Below, piece by piece: positions 17,902 through 26,462 of a stretch of 43,717 bases of DNA. The translations under genes and the position numbers were made by a program. The number at the start of each line of letters is the position of its first letter. Position 1 is the first letter of the stretch. The DNA comes from Rickettsiaceae bacterium (lineage in GTDB: Bacteria > Pseudomonadota > Alphaproteobacteria > Rickettsiales > Rickettsiaceae): NCBI GenBank assembly GCA_029266475.1, contig JAQSWU010000025.1:1-43717 (forward strand), given 5' to 3'. The notes beneath the pieces are model-generated. The model was not told the origin of the DNA, searched no databases, and saw nothing but the letters and a program-made list of their open reading frames with translations.

Positions 17902-19044
17902 ATGGTAAGTGACGGGGTTAGTAGATGTTCTTTAGATGAGCTAAGTCTTACCTCGTACCGCAATTTCGAGCATTTTTCCTTAAAAACACATGCAAAACCC
18001 GTTATAATACTTGGGCAGAATGGTGTGGGTAAAACTAATATACTTGAATCTATTTCCCTGCTTTTTCCAGGTAAAGGCTTAAAAAATACTAAATTTGATG
18101 ATATTTGCCCAAAGGATGGAGAATATACCGAGCATTTTTGGAAAATTGAAGCCAATCTTACAAGCCCTTTTGGTAAAATCAATTTATCTTCTTTTTATAA
18201 TAAAGACCAAGATGGCTCAAAGCGCTCAGTTTTTTTCAACGGTAGTAAGATAACTAATGCAGAGCTTGCAAGGGTAAATAGCGTAATCTGGCTTACTCCG
18301 CAAATGGATTATATCTTTATAGGGCCTTCTGCTGATAGAAGGAAATTTTTTGATAGAATGGTCTATACTTTTGATCCAGAGCATTCTGCACGGATTAATA
18401 AATATGAGTATTATGTACGTGAGCGTGCTATTTTGCTGCAAACAACTAAAAATCCTCAGTGGCTAAGCTTGCTAGAAGAGAAAATAGCTGAAACATCAGT
18501 TGCAATAGCTTTTGCCCGCTTGCAAACCCTTCATGCACTCCAAGAGTCTATTGTAGCTTTTGAAAGCGAATTCCCAAAGGCACAATTGTCGCTTGATGGA
18601 GATCTTGAATCTATTGCTGAAAACTTCACTGCTCTAGAATTAGAGAATCTTGTTAAAGAAAAGCTACATAGTAACCGTGAGATTGATGCTCAAAGTAAAA
18701 GAACAAATTTTGGCGCTCACCGAACCGATCTTGTTGCATTTCACCCATTGACTCAAAAGCCGGCAAATATTTGTTCAACGGGTGAGCAAAAGGCGTTATT
18801 AATATCAATAATTCTTGCAGAGATATATGCCAAAAGCAAATGGACTTCTAATCTTCCAATAGTGCTGCTTGATGAAGTTACTGTGCATTTAGATTTAATT
18901 CGCCGCAAGTCCCTTATCGAGCATCTCGTCTCTACTAATGCCCAATTTTGGATTACGGCTAATAATATTGAGCAGATCGGTAATATTTACGATGCTCATA
19001 TTCTAGAGCTTAAGTCAGAGAAGGAAACCTATTTTAAGGTTTAA
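17902..19044 (+). CDS. recF: DNA replication and repair protein RecF
   Basis: This SMC-like ATPase helps load RecA at single-strand gaps. Walker A GQNGVGKTN lies at residues 38-46. The ABC-type signature is near S-T-G-E-Q-K-A-L, and Walker B is the VLLDEVTVHLD stretch in the C-terminal third. The length of 380 residues is normal. The ATG at 17902 is chosen. A GTG at 17890 would add four residues, and neither start has a good ribosome site, so expression may depend on dnaN translation just upstream. The family's conserved L-x-x-L-x-L-x-x-Y-R-N-F motif begins about residue 11. Confidence 0.95.
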   Translation: MVSDGVSRCSLDELSLTSYRNFEHFSLKTHAKPVIILGQNGVGKTNILESISLLFPGKGLKNTKFDDICPKDGEYTEHFWKIEANLTSPFGKINLSSFYNKDQDGSKRSVFFNGSKITNAELARVNSVIWLTPQMDYIFIGPSADRRKFFDRMVYTFDPEHSARINKYEYYVRERAILLQTTKNPQWLSLLEEKIAETSVAIAFARLQTLHALQESIVAFESEFPKAQLSLDGDLESIAENFTALELENLVKEKLHSNREIDAQSKRTNFGAHRTDLVAFHPLTQKPANICSTGEQKALLISIILAEIYAKSKWTSNLPIVLLDEVTVHLDLIRRKSLIEHLVSTNAQFWITANNIEQIGNIYDAHILELKSEKETYFKV

Positions 19045-19114
19045 ACTCCGCTCTATTCGTCTGAATCAAAATATGTTATAGTTTAACTGTTCAATTGAAA
19101 CAAAAATTTAGGCA

Positions 19115-21202
19115 ATGCATCCAATAATCAAAGAGCTCTCAAATAAGGTTGAAGATGTTCTAAAGCTTAGAAAACCTATAATTGATGCTTTAAAAAGGCT
19201 TGGAATAATATCTTTTAGAGATCTTATATTCTATAAGCCTTCATATGTTATGCCTAGAAAATTATTTCCGGATCTCAGAAAAGTCCAGACAGGTGATAAT
19301 ATAGTAGCCGAGGTAGAGATTAAGGAGATAGCTTTAGCCAAAATTTCGTCGCGTACTCCTACTAAAATTTATTGTGAGAATAGCCATGGGCAAGGATTAA
19401 TACTAGTTTACTTTAATAGAATTCCTCCTTTCATTCTTAGTTCCCTTAAAATAGGTTCTAAGAAAATTGTTACTGGTAAGGTAGAAAGGCACTTTGACTA
19501 TATTCAAATAACTCACCCTGAATATCTACTTAGAAAAGAAGGACTAAGTGAGCTTGAACCGGTTTATCCTTTAACTTACGCTATTAACAACCGCTTGCTC
19601 TCTAACCTAATTCAAATAGCTTTAAAAAGACTGCCTATTTTTGAGGAATGGTTACCCCAATCTATTGTAGATAAGTTTAATTTGATGAGTTTTAATGATG
19701 CTATATACTTACTGCATAACCCGTCTAAAAGTGAAGCTTTGAACAAGAAGGCCATTAGAAGGCTTGCCTGCGATGAGATATTTGCCAATCAATTGATGCT
19801 AGCATATATTCGTAGACTCAGGCAATCAGTAAATGGACAGTCTTTTATGAAGGCTGCAAATTTGCAGGAAAAAATTTTAAATAACTTAGGTTTCCTTCTA
19901 ACAGAGAGCCAGCTTGAGGCCATAAAAGAAATTGAAAAAGACCAAGCAAGCCCAGCCAAGATGATGCGCCTTCTGCAAGGAGATGTGGGAGCAGGGAAAA
20001 CATTAGTAGCTTTAATGACTATGTTAAATGTAGTAGCAAGTAATGCTCAAACTGCTTTGATGGTACCAACTGATATTTTAGCAAATCAACATTTTACCTT
20101 TTTTAAAAAAGCTTTAGAGGGAACTGATATTAAGGTAGCATTACTTACTGGCAAAACCAAGCTAAAAGAAAGGAAAGAGATTCTAGAGAATTTAGCAAGC
20201 AATGAGATTAAGATTATAATAGGTACGCATGCACTATTCCAGGAAAAAGTAGAGTTTGCAAATCTTGGTTATGTGGTTATTGATGAACAGCATCGTTTTG
20301 GAGTTGAGCAACGGCTTGAGCTTATGGAGAAGGGTAATAAAGCTGACGTATTAATAATGACTGCAACTCCAATTCCTCGCAGTTTAAATTTAGTATTATT
20401 TGGTGATATGGAAGCCTCTAAATTACTTAGCAAACCCAAAGGGAGGCTGCCAATTCTAACAAGCTGTATAAGCGAAAAGAAAGTTGCTGATTTGATCGCT
20501 TCTTTAAGCAAAATTTTAAAGCAAGGGCAGAAAATTTATTGGGTATGTGCGTTGATAGAGAAAAAAGACACCGATGATAATGAAGTGATGCCAGATGACT
20601 ACGCTATTACCGATGCAGCGCAAAGGGCAAGTATCCTTGAAATGCACTACCCTGGAAGAGTTGCAATTATTCATGGTAAAATGCAGGCTTTTAGCAAAGA
20701 AGCTGTAATGGAGGAATTTCGTAATGGAGCCAAAGATATATTAGTTGCAACGACGGTAATTGAGGTGGGTGTTGATGTGCCTTCTGCCAGTCTTATAATC
20801 ATAGAAAATGCGGAAAAGTTTGGTCTTGCGCAATTACATCAGCTGCGCGGTAGAGTAGGGCGCGGGGCAATCCAGTCGCATTGTGTATTGATATATGGTT
20901 CAAGAGTTTCTAGCGTCGCTAAACAGCGGCTAAGTATTATGAAGAATACTAATGATGGCTTTTTTATTGCAGAGGAAGATCTAAAATTACGTGGTGGAGG
21001 GGAAATACTTGGTACTAAACAAAGCGGGGAACAAACATTTTTTATTGCAGAATTTTTAAGAGATTTTGATGTATTAAACGCTGTTAATGAGTGGACTTGC
21101 GATAATATTAACAATCATGAGAAGCTAGATAAAACAAAGCTCATAATATTATTCACATTAATGGGATATAGAGACTCTGCAAAATTTCTTAACTTAAATT
21201 AG
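19115..21202 (+). CDS. recG: ATP-dependent DNA helicase RecG
   Basis: This 695-residue superfamily 2 helicase remodels stalled forks and branched recombination intermediates. An N-terminal wedge/OB domain (to about residue 240) includes DLIFYKPSYVMPR and VTGKVERHFDYIQITHPEY. The motor shows Walker A GDVGAGKT (289-296), DEQHRFGVEQR (motif II with DEQH), MTATPIPRSL, and QLRGRVGRG (motif VI). The segment G-G-G-E-I-L-G-T-K-Q-S-G near the C-terminus is typical of RecG. The start ATG has only a weak ribosome site. It lies 70 bp after recF on the same strand, extending the repair cluster. Confidence 0.96.
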   Translation: MHPIIKELSNKVEDVLKLRKPIIDALKRLGIISFRDLIFYKPSYVMPRKLFPDLRKVQTGDNIVAEVEIKEIALAKISSRTPTKIYCENSHGQGLILVYFNRIPPFILSSLKIGSKKIVTGKVERHFDYIQITHPEYLLRKEGLSELEPVYPLTYAINNRLLSNLIQIALKRLPIFEEWLPQSIVDKFNLMSFNDAIYLLHNPSKSEALNKKAIRRLACDEIFANQLMLAYIRRLRQSVNGQSFMKAANLQEKILNNLGFLLTESQLEAIKEIEKDQASPAKMMRLLQGDVGAGKTLVALMTMLNVVASNAQTALMVPTDILANQHFTFFKKALEGTDIKVALLTGKTKLKERKEILENLASNEIKIIIGTHALFQEKVEFANLGYVVIDEQHRFGVEQRLELMEKGNKADVLIMTATPIPRSLNLVLFGDMEASKLLSKPKGRLPILTSCISEKKVADLIASLSKILKQGQKIYWVCALIEKKDTDDNEVMPDDYAITDAAQRASILEMHYPGRVAIIHGKMQAFSKEAVMEEFRNGAKDILVATTVIEVGVDVPSASLIIIENAEKFGLAQLHQLRGRVGRGAIQSHCVLIYGSRVSSVAKQRLSIMKNTNDGFFIAEEDLKLRGGGEILGTKQSGEQTFFIAEFLRDFDVLNAVNEWTCDNINNHEKLDKTKLIILFTLMGYRDSAKFLNLN

Positions 21203-21298
21203 TCGATATTTGTTTTGCATATTTAGCAATTATGGTTAAATTAGTAATCATTATAACAGCTTTGATTAATAAAAGTATTTTGAATTAAGGAATAATAT

Positions 21299-23905
21299 AT
21301 GCCAACTAATATTAAGACTACCGGTTCAATAAAATCATTTGAGTCGTATCCTAAACCTTCTTTAAAAAGCTCTATAGGTTCATACACTTCGGATGCAGAG
21401 GATTTAGAAATTGTTAACCAGGGCGTAGACAGCCAGGTAGAAGTAGCTTTGGAGAGATTTAGATCACTGTCTTTCGATGGGAAGGATGTTATTCCTACTC
21501 AGCGTACTTACCAAAATGAGGTTACTGTGACTTCTGATGAGACTACCAATAGAAATAGTTTTATGGAAACATATTTTTCTGCTCAAAGCTTTAGCAATGA
21601 TCATAACACGATAGGAACGAGTTTTGGAACTCCTTCAAGCATCAGCTCAATCCTATTAAGATCAAGTATTGAAAGATTACCAGATTCAACGAACACTGCG
21701 ATAGAAGAGGATTCAATAACGAATCTTGAGCAAAATTTATTTATTGGAGCTACGACAAATGGTAAAGAAAACATTGATCCTGCAAAAAAGGAATATAGTA
21801 GTGTTGTGAATAATGGCATTGCAGGAGTTGAGGTATCACACAGTAATGCTGGAGAAGTTAAATCTAATGTAAACGAAGTGGCAGCAGCGCCTTACAAAAG
21901 AAATCAACTTCAGAGTCAATTAGTAAAAAATAATATAAAGAATGCTAATAAAACCATAAAGAGATTGAATAAGATTAAACCTCCCTCAAGTTATTCTGCT
22001 AGTGAATTAGAAGGACTTACGGAGTTTGAAGCAGAGTTAAAACAAAAAAAGTTTGAAAGTTATCTTCAAGAAATTAAAGGCTCTAAAGAAAATTTAGCAG
22101 AACAGACGCTTGCAAAATCTAAATTAAAAAAAACACACCAATTTAAGCAGGAAATGTTAACTGAAAAATTATTCGAATATATTAATTCTAATCAACATCA
22201 AGCTGCCTTAGAAATTTTGAGTTGTAATGTTGATATTAACTGCCAAAATGAGAATGGAGAAACGCCATTACATCGTATAATAAGGACGCATAATAATGTG
22301 GAGCCGCTTCATTCATCGCCGCTTTATTTAAGAATAACAGAGGATAGAAACTTAAAGCCAGATATTCAGGATAAAAACGGTAATACGATCTTACATCTTT
22401 TAGCGGATTATACTTATTTACGCCCCTTAAGGGATTTAATTAGTGAGCTTGATGAAAATCGCATTAATTATAAGCCAGATTTAAAAAATAATAGGGGGTA
22501 TACCGCTGTCCAAACAGCCGTAATGAATGGTGCTGTAAAAAATGCTATTTTGTTGATTAACGAAGGTGCCTCTTATGATCAAGTTTATGAAAGTACTCAA
22601 CAAAATTTGCTACATCTTATCGCAAAAGCGCCTGAGATTCAGGGTCAGAATAAATTGGATTTGGTAAGGCTTTTATTAAGCAAGAAGCTACCAATGCACA
22701 ATTTAGATGTTTTTAAAAAAAATCCTTTACATTATGCTATTGAGTCTGGTTTTACACAATTAATAGAATTTTTTATAATGAAAGGTTCTTTTTACGCCCA
22801 TCAACATTTGATTCCAGCTTACGAGGAACCTTACCCAATTCCTGACAAAACTAAAACATCATTGACAGTTTCTACAACTTTTAAATATATGGTCGAGTGT
22901 TTTAAAGCCCCAGCTTTTGGAGCAGGTCATACACGTAAGAGTACAATCGCTAAAGAATTACAGGAATGGACATTTAAGGAGGTTAACAAAATAATTAATG
23001 AAGATATATGGTGGACCAAAGAACATAATATTAAGGCTTTGTCGTGGTTAACTAAGGTTTTAGAAGAATATATTCATGAATCATCTACTCAAGATAAAGA
23101 TATTATGGATACTTTATCTTGTATTTCAGAAGGTCCAACTTTAAATTTTGAAGAACTTTATCTTGAAATATATAAGAATGTAAAATGTGTCACGATTGCA
23201 CCTATCCACAATCAGCTTTGTGGAATAAAAGGAAGTTCAAGAGAAATATGGTCATTCGCCGAAAAAATATATTATAAAGATTTAATAGAAAACCTTACCA
23301 TGTTTTTAGTGGAGGATATGATAAAAAGTTTTAAACACGATGTAAACGAAACATCGAAAAGGGCTATTATAAGTAATATGGAAGTGTTTATTGAAATCGG
23401 TGAAAATAAAAAACAAATCTTGAATGGTAGTATTTCTAAGGGCGCCGATTCTAACTTTAATTTTCCTTTATTTAATACATCGCAAGTGCAATCCAAGCTA
23501 GAGGATACGAATGAAACGCCATTTTTAGACTCTCAAATAATTCATTCTAACCCAAATACTCCTAATAAGAGAAAATTTGATTTATTTAGTTCTAAGCAGT
23601 TGAAAAAATTTAAAGTAACGGATTCTAGGGGTAATGTAATAGTTAAGATAGAAGCTGCTGATGTTATTGAAGATAGCTCGCAAGGCGCGTCGCAGGATTC
23701 AAACGATCATCAACCAATGTCCCAAGACTCAAGAGATCTGCAAGACATGTCCCAAGACTCAAGAGATCTGCAAGACATGTCCCAAGACTCAAGAGATCTG
23801 CAAGACATGTCCCAGGATAAACAATGGTCAGACCTAATGTCCCAGGATACACAGCCAGAATTAAGCAATTTAGGTGAGCAAGGTTTGCAGCAAAATCAGC
23901 TTTAA
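21299..23905 (+). CDS. Ankyrin-repeat protein with disordered N-terminus and C-terminal decapeptide repeats
   Basis: This 868-residue protein was not recognised as a named family. Residues 1-~230 are Ser/Thr/Asn-rich and look disordered. About four or five divergent ANK units lie at ~300-500 (GETPLHRII, GNTILHLLADY, NNRGYTAVQTAVMNGA, NPLHYAIESGF). A helical region without known motifs follows. Near residue 755 is a basic cluster, N-K-R-K-F then ten residues later K-K-F-K, resembling a bipartite nuclear localisation signal. Near the C-terminus the decapeptide M-S-Q-D-S-R-D-L-Q-D repeats three times exactly, plus degenerate copies. No signal peptide or membrane segment is seen. It is probably a secreted host-interaction protein (inference). 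A MITE copy lies 30 bp after the stop. Confidence 0.8.
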   Translation: MPTNIKTTGSIKSFESYPKPSLKSSIGSYTSDAEDLEIVNQGVDSQVEVALERFRSLSFDGKDVIPTQRTYQNEVTVTSDETTNRNSFMETYFSAQSFSNDHNTIGTSFGTPSSISSILLRSSIERLPDSTNTAIEEDSITNLEQNLFIGATTNGKENIDPAKKEYSSVVNNGIAGVEVSHSNAGEVKSNVNEVAAAPYKRNQLQSQLVKNNIKNANKTIKRLNKIKPPSSYSASELEGLTEFEAELKQKKFESYLQEIKGSKENLAEQTLAKSKLKKTHQFKQEMLTEKLFEYINSNQHQAALEILSCNVDINCQNENGETPLHRIIRTHNNVEPLHSSPLYLRITEDRNLKPDIQDKNGNTILHLLADYTYLRPLRDLISELDENRINYKPDLKNNRGYTAVQTAVMNGAVKNAILLINEGASYDQVYESTQQNLLHLIAKAPEIQGQNKLDLVRLLLSKKLPMHNLDVFKKNPLHYAIESGFTQLIEFFIMKGSFYAHQHLIPAYEEPYPIPDKTKTSLTVSTTFKYMVECFKAPAFGAGHTRKSTIAKELQEWTFKEVNKIINEDIWWTKEHNIKALSWLTKVLEEYIHESSTQDKDIMDTLSCISEGPTLNFEELYLEIYKNVKCVTIAPIHNQLCGIKGSSREIWSFAEKIYYKDLIENLTMFLVEDMIKSFKHDVNETSKRAIISNMEVFIEIGENKKQILNGSISKGADSNFNFPLFNTSQVQSKLEDTNETPFLDSQIIHSNPNTPNKRKFDLFSSKQLKKFKVTDSRGNVIVKIEAADVIEDSSQGASQDSNDHQPMSQDSRDLQDMSQDSRDLQDMSQDSRDLQDMSQDKQWSDLMSQDTQPELSNLGEQGLQQNQL
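23717..23806 (+). repeat. Three perfect tandem copies of a 30-bp coding repeat
   Basis: Units at 23717-23746, 23747-23776 and 23777-23806 are identical (each starts ATGTCCCAAGACTC). A degenerate fourth starts at 23807 and a further ATGTCCCAGGA follows near 23838. The array encodes the decapeptide repeat of the surrounding gene. Confidence 0.9.
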
Positions 23906-23935
23906 ATTAATAGGCGATCTTTATTTGATTTAAAG

Positions 23936-24033
23936 TATAGTAAATTTATTTAGAGTGTGGTACGTCGTCATTCCTCGCTTACGTATTACTCATACGCTGC
24001 GCTCGTTATTTCTAGTACCACAACTCAACTAAT
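23936..24033 (+). repeat. Copy of the 107-bp palindrome, right tip missing, overlapping scoB
   Basis: It matches the family from TATAGTAAATTT to CAACTCAACTAAT, then diverges where other copies read TTCACTATA. Its right part forms the last codons and TAG stop of scoB on the minus strand. Confidence 0.85.
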
Positions 24034-24650
24034 GCTTCAGTCTTTGCTTTGATTTGTTCAACAGATAAGGTAGATGGCTTTTCAACTAGATAGACACCAT
24101 CTGGTTTAAAGTCAAATATACCATAATCGGAAATAACTCTACTGACGACGTTAATTCCGGTAAGCGGTAAATTACATTTTCTTACAAACTTTGGTTGTCC
24201 GTCTTTTGTCACATGTTCCATTAAGATTACTACTCTCTTGACGTTCGCAACAAGATCCATAGCCCCACCCATACCTTTAACCATTTTCCCTGGTATAGTC
24301 CAATTAGCAAGGTCGCCACTCTCTGAAACTTGTAATGCCCCAAGGATGGTTAAATGTATATGAGAACCGCGAATCATAGCAAAGGAATAGGCGCTATCAA
24401 AGTAACTGCTCTCAGGAAGGGCAGTAATAGTCTGCTTGCCTGCATTAATCAGATCAGGGTCAGCCTCGCCTTCAAAAGGGAATGGACCCATGCCAAGCAT
24501 ACCATTCTCGCTTTGTAGCATAACATTTATGCCCTTAGGGATGTAATTTGCAACTTCAGTAGGTATACCAATACCAAGGTTAATATACATCCCATCTTTT
24601 AATTCGCGTTCTGCAGCAATGCGGCACATTTCTTCTTTTGTCCAAACCAT
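24012..24650 (-). CDS. scoB: 3-oxoacid CoA-transferase subunit B
   Basis: This 212-residue beta subunit of a class I CoA-transferase (succinyl-CoA:3-oxoacid type) would move CoA between succinyl-CoA and acetoacetate, linking ketone-body or acetoacetyl-CoA metabolism to the TCA cycle. NLGIGIPTEVANY lies near residue 24. The catalytic glutamate motif S-E-N-G (Glu 48) is followed by MLGMGPFP. The start is 3 bp after the scoA stop, so the two are co-transcribed. The last residues (V-E-L-W-Y) and the TAG stop come from a MITE-like repeat, so the natural tail was probably replaced. Substrate preference (acetoacetate or other short acyl groups) cannot be read from the sequence. Confidence 0.94.
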   Translation of the reverse strand: MVWTKEEMCRIAAERELKDGMYINLGIGIPTEVANYIPKGINVMLQSENGMLGMGPFPFEGEADPDLINAGKQTITALPESSYFDSAYSFAMIRGSHIHLTILGALQVSESGDLANWTIPGKMVKGMGGAMDLVANVKRVVILMEHVTKDGQPKFVRKCNLPLTGINVVSRVISDYGIFDFKPDGVYLVEKPSTLSVEQIKAKTEALVELWY

Positions 24651-24653
24651 ACT

Positions 24654-25352
24654 TTACCTTGCTCTTGTAGTTAATCTTTCAATTCTTTTCTCATACACTT
24701 TGCCTTGCAGTAACCTGTGAATAAAAATGCTAGGCGTGTGAATGAAGTTAGGGTCAAGTGACCCAGTGCCTACGATTTCTTCAACTTCACAAACTGTAAC
24801 TTTTGCAGCTGTGGCCATAACCGGGTTAAAGTTACGTGCAGTTTTATTGAATATTACATTGCCCGAGCGGTCTGCTTTCCAGGCTTTGATAATTGCAAGA
24901 TCGGCGAATAAGGATTTTTCAAGAACATATTTCTGCCCATCAAATTCTCTAACTTCCTTACCATCGGCAACTACTGTACCAACGCCTGTGCGTGTATAGA
25001 AGGCTGGGATGCCAGCGCCTCCTGCGCGAATTCGCTCAGCCAAAGTGCCTTGTGGATTTAATTCAAGTTCAAGTGATCCATCAAGATATTGCTGCTCAAA
25101 GGTTTTATTCTCTCCAACATATGATGAAATCATTTTCTTGATCTGGCGTGTTTTAAGCAATACGCCAAGCCCAAAATCATCTACTCCACAATTATTGCTT
25201 ATTACTGTCAGATTTTTTACGCCTGATTGAAGTATTGCATTTATTAGGTTTTCAGGTATGCCGCAAAGGCCAAACCCTCCGGCCATAATAGTCATTCCAT
25301 CAAATAGAACGTCCTTTAAAGCTTCTTCAGAAGAATTAAAAATTTTCACCAT
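24654..25352 (-). CDS. scoA: 3-oxoacid CoA-transferase subunit A
   Basis: This 232-residue alpha subunit is the partner of scoB. The N-terminal glycine-rich family signature [13 protein letters not shown] (residues ~25-37) is intact. [36 protein letters not shown] and a C-terminal [18 protein letters not shown] region all fit the family. The usual length is kept. The subunits form a heterotetramer in homologs. It is the first gene of the two-gene operon, and its upstream spacer (~200 bp) separates it from a divergent ANK gene. Confidence 0.94.
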   Translation of the reverse strand: MVKIFNSSEEALKDVLFDGMTIMAGGFGLCGIPENLINAILQSGVKNLTVISNNCGVDDFGLGVLLKTRQIKKMISSYVGENKTFEQQYLDGSLELELNPQGTLAERIRAGGAGIPAFYTRTGVGTVVADGKEVREFDGQKYVLEKSLFADLAIIKAWKADRSGNVIFNKTARNFNPVMATAAKVTVCEVEEIVGTGSLDPNFIHTPSIFIHRLLQGKVYEKRIERLTTRAR

Positions 25353-25552
25353 AATCTATTCTAATAAATTTATTTTTAGATTTTTACCCTGATATTGGCT
25401 AAAGTCAATTTCTAGATAGTAATAACTGTAGAGTTTTTCGCTAATAGGGTGATAAATCCACTAATCTTCACTGTTTATAATTTTACTGCGCTATTTACTT
25501 AATATATTCTATTAAGTAATTTACTAGCAGTTCTAAATTTAGTGAGGGAGTA

Positions 25553-26320
25553 ATGCCAACTAAGAATAATGAAAATTTGCCTTTATATCCAGTAATACAA
25601 TATAGATCTCCTATAACCCCAAAGGATACTATAGAACTTAAGATTATTAAGCTTATCTATGAAGGTACTAGCCTTGCCCTTAAAAAGTTAGAAAAGATAA
25701 TTGTCGAAAATGAGATCAAAATGAATTGGAATATCTATTCTTTTGATGGGTATAAATTAGACTATAGTTCGGGTAAGGCGGTCCCAGAACCAATCGCTAT
25801 CCATGGCTTAACTTTACTGCATCTAGCTTGCTTGCTAGCTTCCACAAGCTCGGTAAAATTTCTCATAGCAAGAGGAGTAAAGGTAAATCAACCTGATTTT
25901 AATGGAAATATTCCCCTAACTTATGCGCTTCTACCAGATAAGGAAGAAAAAATTGAAATCATAAAAACCTTGCTTGCTTCTGGCAGTAATCTTTCAAATA
26001 GTGGCCTAACCATTACCTCACCATTAGAAAACTTATATAGCCATTTGAGTAATAAAAATTATTTTTCCGCTATTCGTTTAGAGCTAGCCAAAACATTAAT
26101 AGAGCACAAATTGGTTAAACCGCAGCTATTAGATATAATGAAAAATATAGTTAAGGATACGGAAGACCAAACGTTACTAAAACTATATAACGAGTGTGTA
26201 GAGGCAATTGAAGAATATCCACTTAGAGAAGATAATTTATCAAGTCCACATACGAAATTTCATTTTGATCTTGTAGGGGAAGATTATGAATATTGGAATT
26301 ATAATTGCGCAATCTTATAA
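25553..26320 (+). CDS. Short ankyrin-repeat protein
   Basis: This 255-residue protein has about two recognisable ANK units at residues ~83-145: LTLLHLACLLAS with SVKFLIARGVKVNQPD, then GNIPLTYALL with IIKTLLASGSNLS. The flanks are helical or unstructured and resemble nothing I recognise. GAGGGAG lies just ahead of the ATG, a good ribosome site. There is no signal peptide or membrane segment. It is divergent from scoA and followed 142 bp later by an LRR gene on the same strand. A protein-binding role is likely, the target unknown. Confidence 0.78.
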   Translation: MPTKNNENLPLYPVIQYRSPITPKDTIELKIIKLIYEGTSLALKKLEKIIVENEIKMNWNIYSFDGYKLDYSSGKAVPEPIAIHGLTLLHLACLLASTSSVKFLIARGVKVNQPDFNGNIPLTYALLPDKEEKIEIIKTLLASGSNLSNSGLTITSPLENLYSHLSNKNYFSAIRLELAKTLIEHKLVKPQLLDIMKNIVKDTEDQTLLKLYNECVEAIEEYPLREDNLSSPHTKFHFDLVGEDYEYWNYNCAIL

Positions 26321-26462
26321 GTAAAATAGTCTTAAGTAAAACTACTGCCAAGCTTAGGCAAGTAGTAAAAACTATTAGCCCTGTCATATTATCACAGAAA
26401 CCTTGACAAACATTTAAATATAAATATTATAAGTTTAAATTTATTAATAAGATAAGGCAAAA

